Below are positions 1 through 12,100 of a stretch of DNA of 64,000 bases, piece after piece. The translations under genes were made by a program, and so were the position numbers. Under the pieces are notes generated by a model. It was given only the letters and a program-made list of their open reading frames with translations, searched no databases and was not told where the DNA came from. Every line of letters begins with the position of its first letter. Position 1 is the first letter of the stretch. The DNA is from Alopecurus myosuroides (Eukaryota; Streptophyta; Magnoliopsida; Poales; Poaceae): assembly GCA_028641055.1 (NCBI GenBank), contig CM054062.1, forward strand, positions 182,837,958-182,901,957, written 5' to 3'.

Positions 1-12
1 GGGGGGAAGGTC
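1..12 (+). other. Polypurine tract end of an upstream LARD internal region
   Basis: These 12 bases are identical to bases 9138-9149, which are the end of the LARD internal region (polypurine tract) just before the second LTR. Seeing them in front of the first LTR implies that another internal region lies to the left, in a tandem arrangement. Confidence 0.7.
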
Positions 13-3000
13 TGTCACACCCCAGTTTTTGGATTCTTGTACTGTAGTTCAAGGAGACAAAATTAGGGCCAACAATTTTTTTTCTAACAACATGTTTTTT
101 TGAACCAACATTTTGTATGTGAAAAGAATCATATATGCAATGCAAGTTTTGTTTCATTATAAAACCAATACCAAATTTTCCGGAAAACAATTTTATAATT
201 TTTCCCTGATATTTTCCCTGATGTACTTGAGTGGATTTTTATTCCAAGACTTGGATCATACTTGCTTGAATTTTGAAATAAACTTTTAGATTTGTTGGAT
301 CCAAGAAAACAAAATTTCAAAATGACTTATGGAAGTTTTCTTTTAAGTTTTCTTTCCCTGAAAATATAGCCAAGTACCTGTTTTCCACCTTTGTTTTCAC
401 TAGGCTATAATATTCCATTTTGTGTTTTCTTGACTTGTGTTTGTTCCTTGATATACGGACTACAAATCCATAAGCTTGGTTTGAATTTTGGATTAAGAAA
501 ACAATATTTTGCTTGTTGTTTTTTGTGGAAGAAAATTAAGACAGAAAAAGACATTTTTCGAAAACAGAGAAAACAGAAAGTACACCTTTTGCCACTTTGT
601 TTTCATAGCTTTCGACTATTCCAAATATGTTTCCAAAAGATGTTTCTAAAATTTTAAAACATGTTTAACAAACTACACCTTTCAAAACAAAATTTGGAAT
701 CCATTTACCCTCTGAAAACATTCTTAACTTTTTGCTCATTTCATCTGTTTTCCAACACTTCGAAAAATTGCTAAGTGTTAACTGAATTTTCTTAAAACAG
801 TTGTAGATACAAAGTTTGACAGTTGTTTCAATCACTTTTTGTTCAAAACTTGAAGTTCCACTTTGCCAAAATGATTACCTATAGTTTGTACTCGACATTG
901 GATCCTTTGGTGAGCTTCTAGATGGTCAAGGGAGAGAGTGAGCAAGTGAGAAAGAGAGAGGGGACAGTGAGGGATGGCATGACATGGAAAATAGTGGCAT
1001 GGCTACTGTGGCCATACCTTGTCCTCTCCCCACCCCAAAAGGCATCCTTTTACTTGACCCCAACTCCCTCTACCTCTTTGACACCCCCTTTGCCAAGGAA
1101 CATCACAGACATGCCCCTGGGCGCCCCCATGCCACTCCCTGACATCACCCGAGGTCACCCCCATGCCATCGACCAAATGCAAAGTGATAAGGCCCTCCCA
1201 AGCGTGTCCCTCTCGCCACTGTGTTCCCACACCTCCCCACACGTACTCCCACCCGAAGAAACCAAGCCCCCAAGCCTCCACGAGCTCGCTCGAGCTCGAA
1301 CTCGCCGCCGGTCACCGTGCGTGCACACGAGGTAGTGTCGCACCTCCCATTCCCTCCCACCTCCCGTGACCTCCACCGATGAGCTCCCCGTAGTGCATTG
1401 ACTCGCCCTGACCCTCCCTCTTGCCTTTTTGCTTGCAGCGAACGCCGCCGCCGTCCGTGACACCAACGTGTGCGTCCGCGACCGCGCCGGTGCAGGAGAG
1501 CGCCGCCTCCATGTCTGCCACCACCCAGCCTCGGCTGTGACCTCCAGCAGCGTCTGGAGCACCCCTCCATCGCCCAGAACCACCCCTAGGTGAGCCGCCA
1601 TGAACACCCTTGTGTTTCTAGGTTTTCTGCCATGCATGCTTGACTAGAGCTTGAAGATGGACATCAGCCGTCGATCTGGTCTAATATTAGCCGTATAGAC
1701 TCACTTACCTCTTCACCCCACGTCCAGGCCAGCCCAGCCCAGTAGCAGCTCGGCCACAGCAGATCCGGCCCGCTTAGTGTTTTTTTTTCTGTGAGTTATC
1801 TCCTTTCCTGTTTAGGCAGAAACTGACCTATATCTTTGGCCTTGGTTAAAATAGAAAGAATCGGTTTTTGACCAAACCAAAAATCAGGGTGGTAGCTAAG
1901 AAAATTCCTAACCATATCCAAGTGGTGGTTTCAGTTTTGCAGTTTTATTTGTTGGAGTAATATTTATTTTGCCACAGGGAGTCCGTTTAACCATTTGGAG
2001 CATAAGTTTTTGTGTGTGTCTCCATTTTGGTCAAACCAATTTTTTTTGAGTATCTAGTGAGTAGATATATCAATAGGACTTAGCCTCACATCAAGGAGAG
2101 TTGCCAAATGGAAATGCCATCCATTTTGGTAAAGACCAGTAGGATTTTCTATGATTTTTAGAAGGAGTTTAAAAACGATTTTTGAGGTGAATCCAATTGT
2201 ATGAGTTTTTGTGTGACTAGATATATCTAAACCTAGCTTGGATTAATTTTAGAGCTATAGCTTATTTTTGTTGAGCATTTATAGAAACATCACCTTTTCT
2301 GTTTTCTTTATTATTTGTGTACATGTTGAAATCAAATGTGTGATTGATTGAAACTTGGTTCCTAGCATGTATAGATGTGTTACTACTTGTTATTAGGTTG
2401 TTTTCTTGCATTACAATTATATTAGGGAGTGTGTCCATGTTTGGAAAGTCAAACAGAAATAGAAATAACATTTGTTATTTCCTAGTTTTATTATTTGAAC
2501 TTATTGTGTGAGCAAACCTTCGTAGATTTGTCTTACCTAAGTTTTTATGTGGTTGTGAGGAGTCTAGTACCATTTTGGTACTATTATTTTGATCTTATCA
2601 TCACTGTTAGCTTGCACTTTATTTTGTAGCAAAGCATGTGTAACATTTGTTGATTGTTTTCACTAGTATTGTTTTCACTAGTATGAATCGCCATGTATTG
2701 AATGCTTTGATAGATTATTTTTGTCAAGTGTAACTAGAGGCCTTGTTACCTCTAAATGCATTGGTATTAGTGGGCCCATAACCCACTGGTCCCATTGCAT
2801 TTTGGTTAGGGGTGCAAATCCCCTACCATACATTTGTGTGTTAGTAGCATGTAGTTTTATATGTGTGTTTAATATTTTTCCACAAAGGAAAATGGTGGTT
2901 TGTTTTACTTGTTTGATTGAAGTGCTTAGTTATACTTTGTGAATCCTTGTATGTTTAGTGGTGATGCATTTCTTGACAGCATGTTCCCTTAGGAACATCA

Positions 3001-5937
3001 TGTTAAGAAGTGTTTCACTATTATTCTGTTCAAATTGGTCATTGTTTGCAAATAGAATGTTTTCCTAGTGATTGATAAATTATGTTTGTATAGATTTCCT
3101 TGAGTGTTTGGATTTTTGAAAGTGTTTAGTTGATCTTGTATTGAGTGCATAGGTACTAGTTGTATAGCTTGTACTTTGATTCCTTGTTATTTGATTGATT
3201 AGAAAAGCATGGTGGTAGGTTGAGTGATTCTTGCTTAGTAGTGGTTTTCATGGAATTATTTTAGTGTTTTTGATTACTAGCATGTGTAAGGTGTATGTGC
3301 TGTTAGTAGGTGTATTTACATTCATGTATTGCTTGTGTTGGAAAATGCATCCTTGTAGTGTTGTTTGCATTTGTAGTGATGAACTAGTGTCACCACTAGA
3401 TATTATGAGTTGATCTAGTATTGTTTTTTATTTTATTTTACGAGTGTATGATTATTCTAGCATGTTTAGGATGTTGTTACTTCTGTTATTATGACATGAC
3501 TTGTGGAGTTGCTTGTTGCTATTAGTTTTAGAATGCAATTATTTCTTATAGCATGCATGTGTAGAATTTTCATACTAGTATGCTATTAGTGGACTCCAGT
3601 GGATGTGTTATTTTCTAGCTTTGTTATCTCTTGTATTGATTATGTTTTAGAGTGAATCTCATGACTTGTTACCATTGGTTGAGCTACTGGTTTGTTTGGT
3701 TATTTTCATGATTGATGGATTCCTTAGCTTTTGGGTAGACATAAGCATAGTCGGTAGCTAGCTTATTCATCTGTAGTTTGTTTGTTTGCTGTTTGGGATT
3801 GTCTGAGTGTTTACCTTAGCATGAGTATTGTACTTATGTTATTGTTTTGCTAGTGTTGTTGTTGTTGTGGTATCTTGTTATCTATGCCTTGAGTTAGTGG
3901 TAAACTCGTTGGTGTTGATTGCTTGTGTTGTTGTTAAGACCCACTACCACTGGTATTGCTTTGTTTAATTGTTATTATTTTAGTAGTCTCACCTTTGTGA
4001 CCACAAGCTATATTTTTAGCTTCTTATGTATCTTGGTATGAGAGTGGTACACCCACTCCATATATGATATATACGATTTGGGATATGGTTTCTCAACCAT
4101 ATATTTGTTTGACGATAGTTTTGTACCATGAAAGTTTGTGAGAAAGTTTTCTCGATAACTTTTTGAATGTTTATGCTAGTATAAGTTTGGTTGCTGTATG
4201 TATTGCTTTGTGCTATTGTTTTCCTTTTGGTTATGAGTGTGTGTCTTTTATTTCTTTTACGGAGTTAGAAAACGAAGAAGAAGAAGCAGGAGTTGTAGAG
4301 CTGTGCGTCAAGTTCAAGCTACTTCAAGGCCAGGGACACTAAGAGACTTAAGACAAGCCATCCTGATGCTTGGTACTACACTTAAAATTATCTATCATGC
4401 ATGTTTTACCTCTGAAAGTTATACAAAAAAATTATTACCAAAAACTATTTTTGAGTGACTATTACTACTATTAATATTATATATATTATTACCATGCCAG
4501 TAGTTGATACTTGGTGTTACCAAGCCCATAGCCACCATATGGTATTTATTACCTCCCTAAAGTATAAGTCCCCAAGTGGACACCCTAAAAATATGTTTTT
4601 GCAAAACAAAGGCTTTATGGAAAACCCGGTGAAAAGGCGAAACCCTATCCGCCGGAGGAATGTTAAAGTGGTCATTTTTGGGAAAAAGATGTTTTACAAA
4701 AATGACACATAACCTAGTCTTCGTCGGACAACCTTTACCGTACTGCCACTCTACCCTAACATGGACACGGGGCTTAACTTGAATTTTTTTCTTGTTAGTG
4801 TGTGTTCTATCTCAATTTTCTATAAGGGATGTGATTTTCCCTCGAACCTAAATGTCGTCAAATCACGAAACACGAGGCATACAAAGTGCGGGATTAAGTT
4901 ACCCCATGGGTGCGACAGTTGGGTCTCCTTCCGTGGCGGGGTGGGACCTGGTGCCGGGGAGATTATACCCAACTAAAGAGATAGTCATATACTAGCTTGA
5001 CCATAGTGGATGGTTAGGATCAGTTATCTGATGTTTACATACTGTTGATACAGTTTGTGGTTTTTCACGGCGGATGTACTGGATCTGGTGGATTGTGTAC
5101 ACCTCTGCAGAGTAAAACTATTCGGAATAGCCGCGTCCTCGGATATGGACAGTTGAATGGCCATGTAGCTAGCATTGTACCAATGTTTTCAAAAAAAAAG
5201 AAGTTTCAAAAGGAGTTGGAACTTATGAAGTACTGAAAGAAGGAACCATGTACCGTGAAGGTACCGTTGATGAAAAGCCAGAAGTTGTTTTACAAGAAGT
5301 TTTGCGAAGAAAAACATTTCTTTTATAAAACAAGTTTTATAAAAACCTCTTTGATATGCAATATCTACAAGAGAAAGAAAACTATATTCTTCAAGAAAGA
5401 TACATAGACTTTTCAAAATCAACTATGATATGTATTTCATATATCATATATAGTGAACCCTATGTATAGCCTACCTACTCCACTATATAAGCATACTTGC
5501 ATTATGGTAAGCTACATGATGGGTGTCTTGCTGAGTACATTCAAATATACTCATATTGGTTTCTTCCCTGGTATTTACTTGCCGGACTTCGAGAAGGAGT
5601 CCCAGGAGGAGGTCTACGAGGAGGAGTACTGCGCTGATGGCTTTGCGAACTAGGTTCGTCTCCCGGTCAGCTGCGTGTAGGATAAGGCGTGACTTGGGCT
5701 CTACTACGTTTGTGTGTTTTAGTCTTCCGTTGTGTGTGTTGTGTGTTTGCCCTGCGTGGCAGTTGTGTAGACTTGGTCATGTGACCATGTCCCTTTTGTA
5801 AGTGTTCTATGTAATCGTGTAATGGATATTGTATCTGTGTACCAACTTGATATGTTGTTCACGACTGGTGTGATCTGGGATCGTGAATGTATGCATATCG
5901 GAGGTGTCCTTGAACAGTGGTTCTGGGGGACCTTACA
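13..5937 (+). repeat. LTR 1 of a LARD-type gypsy element (about 5.9 kb)
   Basis: The repeat starts TGTCACACCCC and ends CCTTACA, is followed by a tRNA-Met-type primer binding site, and recurs from 9150 as the second LTR. A short comparison by eye (2721-2880 against 11866-12020) suggests about 5% divergence. It has an AT-rich outer part, a GC-rich block near 960-1640 (probably promoter or leader, with chance ORFs), a T-rich middle, and a conserved CTCTGCAGAG core at 5103-5112. I see no convincing protein-coding gene. An LTR this long in front of a largely non-coding interior fits the LARD class known from grasses (the barley Sukkula type is the model), but the exact family is not established. 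Confidence 0.88.
5103..5112 (+). promoter_or_regulatory. Conserved LTR core palindrome (copy in LARD LTR 1)
   Basis: This perfect palindrome, CTCTGCAGAG, is followed by AGCCGCGTCCTCGGATATGG-like sequence to about 5150. The same core occurs in LARD LTR 2 (26644-26653), in the minus-strand chromovirus-type LTRs (15648-15657 and 22264-22273), and as CCCTGCAGGG in two solo-type LTRs (41180-41189 and 60627-60636). Its function is unknown; a promoter, RNA-start or RNA-structure element is an inference. Confidence 0.6.
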
Positions 5938-5941
5938 GAGT

Positions 5942-5953
5942 TGGTATCAGAGC
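5942..5953 (+). other. LARD primer binding site (tRNA-iMet type)
   Basis: TGGTATCAGAGC lies four bases after the LTR end. It is the standard plant LTR-retrotransposon site complementary to the 3' end of initiator tRNA-Met, and it fixes both the LTR boundary and the plus-strand orientation. Confidence 0.9.
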
Positions 5954-6173
5954 TATCCTGACCTTAGGAGACCTTAGTTAGCATGGACGTTAGCTAGTAC
6001 TCTGGAAAGTTAGTATAAAATACTAAGTACTAAGATGACTATTTACCAAAATATTCTACCTACTTCATCCCCATTGTGTTTTTGAAAACTCTACTTATGC
6101 TAAGTTACCTTTGAGCATATTAAAAATTTGCACACTGTTACCTAACTTAAACTGCACTGAACAATGGGTGTAG

Positions 6174-6845
6174 ATGGCAGTTGTCTTCACCGAGTCCTTC
6201 CAGCTAGGTATGCATGCACCTTGCTACCGCCACTTTGAGGAGGATTTGATCAAGATGACTCGTCTTATCGGTCGCCCAACATCTGAGTTGAAGGGAGCCC
6301 AGATACACCATGATGGACGAGAATTGTCCTGGTTGGTGGTCTGTACCATTCGTGCACCTTTGCTAGCACCGTCGACCCCAGAGACCACTTATGAAGTGAA
6401 GGAGAACAGTTGGGAAGATGGTATCCTTAGAGTGATGCAGCTGACCATTGCCAAGATCGCGAACTTCTTTCGTAGCAAGTTTAAAGGCACCACCTATAGA
6501 TACTATGGGAGGCGCGACAAGGATGACAAGCTGTTAGAGGTCACTGGAGACTTTGTCTTTGCTCGTCATTTCCAACACATGGAGGGACAGCTGTACGGCA
6601 CTCAGTTTTCCCTTGATAGACTCAGAGGAGAGTTCGACACCCGAGGAAGAGAGATAGCCCAGCTGAAGAAAGACCTGAGAGTTTCTTCTGCTACTGAGCG
6701 CCATCTAAAAGTACTAAAGAAAACCATGAAGTACGTTGACTCCCACCATCGTGCACAAGTGAGAGACCTTCAATTTCAGCTTGCAACCAGCAAGACCAAA
6801 GTTGAAGAGTTGGAGGAAGAGCTACGCGCTTCCTCGAGCACTTAG
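6174..6845 (+). CDS. LARD ORF, 223 aa, unknown function, C-terminal coiled coil
   Basis: This is an intact ATG-to-stop reading frame 221 bases after the primer binding site, in the position where a gag gene would start. I do not recognise a named domain. Residues 1-140 look globular, with a tyrosine/arginine-rich stretch (TYRYYGRRDKDDK) near residues 108-120. Residues about 140-222 are charged and heptad-like (RGREIAQLKKDL, then KVEELEEEL at the end), which predicts a coiled coil and so oligomerisation. It is much shorter than a full gag, and the zinc knuckle 550 bases downstream lies outside it, separated by stops. It could be the N-terminal part of a diverged gag or an accessory protein peculiar to this LARD. 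The undamaged frame stands out against the decayed remainder of the interior. That it is expressed is an inference. Confidence 0.6.
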   Translation: MAVVFTESFQLGMHAPCYRHFEEDLIKMTRLIGRPTSELKGAQIHHDGRELSWLVVCTIRAPLLAPSTPETTYEVKENSWEDGILRVMQLTIAKIANFFRSKFKGTTYRYYGRRDKDDKLLEVTGDFVFARHFQHMEGQLYGTQFSLDRLRGEFDTRGREIAQLKKDLRVSSATERHLKVLKKTMKYVDSHHRAQVRDLQFQLATSKTKVEELEEELRASSST

Positions 6846-7299
6846 GATTGCCGCAGGATATTAGGAGTTTGTGTTGCTCCCACCCAATACGCCTGTTTGT
6901 GTTTGTGTTTGTGTTGTGTAAACTCTACTAAGAGCTATGTGTGTGCTAGATGGGTTGTAAGCCTTATGCTTTCGCCATGTGAACGCTAAGTTATGTTATG
7001 CTTGTTAATACTATGTTTCATGTGTATGATTAGTCTTTTTTTGTGATGTGATTGTTTCTTAGATGCTTGTTTGCTGTTGTGTTTTCAACCGTTTCCATCT
7101 CTGTTATGAGCCGGTTTGTTTCGCAAGTTTTCAAAAAACAAAACCACCCTTTTTTCTGCTCTCGCCTTATGCCACCCTTGTTGCCCTACAGTATTTGACT
7201 CAGCTTGGCACTGGCAATGCTGAGAACAATATTGTCCTTATGAGAGAGCACCCGCACCTGTTTGCAAGTTGAGAGTCGCAAAAGGAAGGTAGTGACGCA

Positions 7300-7660
7300 A
7301 GGATAACCTAGTTCATATGTGACTCGCAGCGCTTTTCCAGTGATGCCACAACCTCCAAGGAAGCATGTAAATGTCAGGCCTAAAACCACAGGTTGCTTTA
7401 CCTGTTGAAAGGATGGACATTACGCTCGTGATTGTTCTAGAGGAATTATGATCTTGCTTGTCCTGATGAGACCCAAGAGACCCTGAGTCCAACCCATAAG
7501 AAGCGCAAGAGTTTGATTAGTGGACCTCGAGACCCAGAGGATGTTGCAGAAGCATCTGCAACTCATGCCATTATTAATGGTACGTTCTCGAACCAAACCT
7601 GTGACCCCCATAGTTGTGTTTGACTTCATGCCCTGGGAAATCCGACGTAAATGGAACACT
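7300..7660 (+). pseudogene. Decayed gag C-terminus with CCHC zinc knuckle
   Basis: Bases 7394-7435 translate as a retroviral-type zinc knuckle, CX2CX4HX4C (Cys 7394, Cys 7403, His 7418, Cys 7433). The residue right after the second Cys is now TGA (7406-7408), where gag proteins normally have Gly. Downstream, to about 7580, the frame still reads a charged, Pro/Lys-containing linker, then breaks. Zinc knuckles bind genomic RNA in packaging. This one is untranslatable as it stands and shows the LARD derives from a gag-pol element. Confidence 0.6.
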
Positions 7661-7779
7661 AGTAGTGTCTCGTCGGACTAGTGAAAAGTATCTTTAAAGT
7701 TAACAATACTAACGTACTTTATCTAACGTCAGCTTAACACCTAACATCCATTTTAAAAACAACTGACAAATTTTTTCTA

Positions 7780-8950
7780 AACCAAGGAGAAAGGTGCCTT
7801 AGGATGTTTTATAGTTGTATGACAGTAAGAGGAAGTTGAAGGGAATATGGAAGTTCTGAGCTATGATTCTTACTAGATAATAAGATCTCTTATGTATCTA
7901 TTTTGGAGGAATCAGATTTTAGGATAAAAGACCGTGGAGAGTCATTTGAGGTTCAGATTAGGAGTGAAAGCTTGAGGATCATACGAAGATTATTGAGTTG
8001 AATTATAGTATATATACTCTGGGGCTAACCATTTTTGGACCCCAAAACTTTGGAAGTTATCTAGATCTAAAATGTATAACATAGAAGAAATGATTTGAGG
8101 TTTAGAACTAGTGGTGGAAACTATTGGATTTTTTAGGAAGCCTTGCTATAATGATAAATGTTGGATTGATTAAGAGTAGAATAGTGAGAAGGATTTGTGG
8201 TATTGGAATGATGATGATGGTGAGTTACATAGGTGATTATTATACTGGATTTTAGAAGAGATATAGATTATAGTAAAAGGATTATGTTGGGTTGGGATAG
8301 ATACTCGATTGTGATAAAAGATGGATTGGAGGAATATTGGATTTGATACAGGAAGGAATTGGTGGACATAAAGGAATACTTTTTGGATTTTAGGAAAAAT
8401 CAATATGGCTTGGAGATAGTAGATGATTATTCTGGGTGATATATATTTCAGAGCTTGTCACGCTCTGTTGAGATGGTTTAGGGAAAGTGTTTAGACTTGA
8501 TATTGAGATAGGAGTTTGGAGAGTTTGAAAAGGTTTATATAAGTAGTATAGAGTTGGTATATGATTGATGGATTTTTTGGTTTAGCTTTGTCATCATGAT
8601 ATTTGAGAAAATAACTTTGAAGGAGACAAATGATTTGAGACTTGATTTTCTAGGAGTATATTAGATTAAGAGGAAGATAGTGGATTTCCTGGATTTTAGG
8701 AAATTGACAATGGAAATCTCATTCTTAATATAGATTGGTGGATATCCGTGAATTGAAATATATATAGTGATGATAAATGTTTATACCCCAAAGGATATAA
8801 TAGTGGATTGATAACCTTAGCTTGCTATTCCAGTGACGATTCTGATAACTAGTTGATAGTAGCAGCCCTATCAGAGATATGAGATTGGAAAGTAGTAGAT
8901 CAACTAATATTATGGATTGAGGAACAATAAGTTCGAGGTTTAGAACATGG
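7780..8950 (+). other. C-depleted, G-rich strand-biased tract in the LARD interior
   Basis: The plus strand is nearly free of cytosine but rich in G. In 8221-8340 I count 4 C against 34 G in 120 bases. No ORF of note and no recognisable pol motif is present. The bias fades into ordinary composition before the polypurine tract. Confidence 0.75.
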
Positions 8951-9131
8951 CACCTAGACCCATTTGGAAAACAAACCTACCGGTGGATTTTCGTAAGATT
9001 AATCAAAGGGGGGGAAGCACCTGTGCTTAATGTTACCAACCACCAGCACCTGTTTTTGTAAACAAATGATCTAACATTGTTGTTTTTACCACACCCTTTT
9101 TTCGCTTGCGTGCGAATCTCGGGACGAGATC

Positions 9132-9149
9132 TTTTAAGGGGGGAAGGTC
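9132..9149 (+). other. LARD polypurine tract
   Basis: TTTTAAGGGGGGAAGGTC sits immediately before the second LTR (TGTCACACC at 9150). It is the plus-strand priming site, and its last 12 bases also occur at 1-12. Confidence 0.85.
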
Positions 9150-12100
9150 TGTCACACCCCAGTTTTTGGATTCTTGTACTGTAGTTTAAGGAGACAAAAA
9201 TTAGGGCCAAATTTGTTTTTCTAACAACATGTTTGTTTGAACCAACATTTTGTATGTGACAAGAATCATATATGCAATGCAAGTTTTGTTTCATTATAAA
9301 ACCAATACCAAATTTTCGGAAAACAATTTTATAATTTTTCCCTGATATTTTACCTGATGTACTTGAGTGGATTTTTATTCGAAGACTTGGATCATACTTG
9401 CTTGAATTTTGAAATAAACTTTTAGATTTGTTGGATCCAAGAAAACAAAATTTCAAAATGACTTATGGAAGTTTTCTTTTAAGTTTTCTATAGAAACTAT
9501 TCCCTGAAAATATAGCCAAGTACATGTTTTCCATCTTTGTTTTCACTAGGCTATAATATTCCACTTTGTGTTTTCTTGACTTGTATTCGTTCCTTGATAT
9601 ATGTACTACAAATTAATAAGCTTGGTTTGAATTTTGGATTAAGAAAAACAATCTTTTGCTTGTTGTTTTTGTGGAAGAAAATTAAGACAGAAAAAGACAT
9701 TTTTAGAAAACAGAGAAAAACAGAAAGTACACCTTTTCCCACTTTGTTTTCATAGCCTTCCACTATTCAAAATATGTTCCCAAAAGATGTTTCTGAAAGT
9801 TTAAAACATGTTTAACAAACTACACCTTTCAAAACAAAATTTGGAATCCATTTACCCTTTGAAAACATTCTGGACTTTTTGCTCATTTCATCTGTTTTCA
9901 ACACTTAGAAAAATTTCTCAAGTGTTAACTGAATTTTCTGAAAACAGTTGTAGATAAAAAGTTTGATAGTTGTTTTCAATCACTTTTTGTTCGAAACTTG
10001 AAGTGCCACTTTGCCAAAATGTTTCCCTATAGTTTGTACTCGACATTGGATCCTTTGGTGAGCTTCTTGATGGTCAAGGGAGAGAGTGAGCAAGTGAGAA
10101 AGAGAGATGGGACACTGAGGGATGGCATGACATGGCAAATAGTGGCATGGCTACTATGGCGATACCTTTCCCTCTCCCCACCCCAAAAGGCATCCTTTGA
10201 CTTGCCCCCAACCCCATCTACCTCTTTGACACCCCCATTGCCAAGGAACATCGCAGACATGCACCTCGGCTCCCCAATGCTACTCCCTGACATCATTCGA
10301 GGTCACCCCCATGCCATCGACCAAATGCCAAGTGATAAGGACCTCCCAAGCGTGTCGCTCTCGCCACTGTGTTCCCACACCTCCCCATGCGCACTCCCAC
10401 CCGAAGAAACCAAGCCCCCAAGCCTCCACGAGCGAGCTTGAGCTCGAACTCGCTGCCGGTCACCGTGCGTGCGCACGAGGTAGTGCCGCACCTCCCATGC
10501 CCTCCCACCTCCCGTGACCTCCACCGATGAGCTCCCCGTAGTGCACTGACTCGCCCTGACCCTCCCTCTTGCCTTTTTGCTTGCAACGAACGCCACCGCC
10601 GTCCGTGACGCCAACATGCGGGTCCGCGACCGCGCCGGTGCAGGAGAGCGCCACCTCAGTTTCTGCCACCACCCAGCCTCGGTCATGACCTCCAGTAGCG
10701 TCTGGAGCACCCCTCCATCGCCTAGAACCACCCGTAGGTGATCCGCCATGAACACCCTTGTGTTTCTAGGTTTTCTGCCATACATGCTTGACTAGAGCTT
10801 GAAGATGCACAAAAGCCGTCGATCTGGTCTAATCTCAGCCGTCCAGACTCACTTACCTCTTCACCCCACGTCCAGGCCAGCCCAGCCCAGTAGCAGCTCG
10901 GCCACAGCAGATCCGGCCCGCTTAGTGTTTTTTTCCTGTGAGTTATCTCCTTTCCTGTTTAGGCAGAAACTGACCTATAGCTTTGGCCTTGGTAAAACTA
11001 GAAAGAATCGGGTTTTTGACCAAATCAATAATCAGGGTGCTAGCTAAGCAAATTCCTAACCATATCCAAGTGGTGGTTTCACTTTTGCATTTTATTTTTG
11101 GAGTAGTATTTATTTTGCCACAGGGAGTCTGTTTAACCATTTGGAGCATAAATTTTTGCGTGTGTCTCCGTTTTGGTCAAACCAAACTGTTTTGAGTAGC
11201 TAGTGAGTAGATATATCACTAGGACTTGGCCTCACATCAAGGAGAGTTACCAAATAGAAATGCCATTTATTTTGGTAAATGACGAGTAGGCTTTTCTATG
11301 ATTTTTAGAAGGAGTTTAAAAACGATTTTTGAGGTGAATCCAATTGGATGAGTTTGTGTGTGAGTAGATCTATCTAACCCTAGATTGGATTAATTTTTAG
11401 AGCTATAGATTATTTTTTATGAGCATTGATAGAAACAACACCTTTTCTGTTTTCTTTATTACTTGTGTACTTGATTGAAATAAAATGTGTGATTGATTGA
11501 AACTTGGTTCCTAGCATGTATAGATGTGTTACTACTTGTTATTAGGTTGTTTTCTTGCAGTAAAATTACATTAGGGAGTGTGTGCATGTTTGGAAAGTTA
11601 AATAGAAATAGAAATAGCATTTGTTATTTCCTAGTTTTATTATTTGAACTTATGTGTGAGAAAACCTTCGTAGATTTGTTTTACCTAAGTTTTGATGTGT
11701 TTGTGAGGAGTACTGTACCATTTTGGTACTGTTATTTTGATTTTATCATCACTGTTAGATTGCACTTTATTTTCTAGCAAAGCATGTGTAACATTTGTTG
11801 TTTGTTTTCACTAGTATTTCTTTCACTAGTATGAATAACCATGTATTGAGTGCTTTGATAGATTATTGTTGTCAAGTGTAACCAGAGGCCTTGTTACCTC
11901 TAAATGCCTTGGTATTAGTGGGCCCATAACCAACTGGTGCCATTGCATTTTGGTTAGGGATGCAAATCCCGTACCATACATTTGTGTGTTAGTAGCATGT
12001 ACTTTTATATGTGTGTTTAATATTTTTCCACCAAGGAAAATGGTGGTTTGTTTTACTTGTTTGATTGAAGTGCTTAGTTATACTTTGTGAATCCTAGTAT

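Larger units (their letters stand above)
5938..9149 (+). mobile_element. LARD internal region (about 3.2 kb)
   Basis: The region runs from the primer binding site to the polypurine tract. Bases 5954-6173 are an untranslated leader, 6174-6845 is an intact ORF, and 6846-7300 has nothing I recognise. A decayed gag tail with a zinc knuckle lies at about 7300-7660, a strongly C-poor tract at about 7780-8950, and a short tail with the polypurine tract follows. No protease, reverse transcriptase or integrase is readable, so the element would depend on another element's enzymes. The last 40 bases (GGGACGAGAT... then the purine tract) resemble the same position of the chromovirus-type element at 14880-25715, suggesting related ancestry. 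Confidence 0.8.

Noticed and set aside
922..1640. Several overlapping open frames on both strands in the GC-rich block of LARD LTR 1 (and 9998-10785 in LTR 2)
   Set aside because: They overlap each other on both strands, lie in an LTR, and show no protein family signature. GC-rich codon bias produces such frames by chance.
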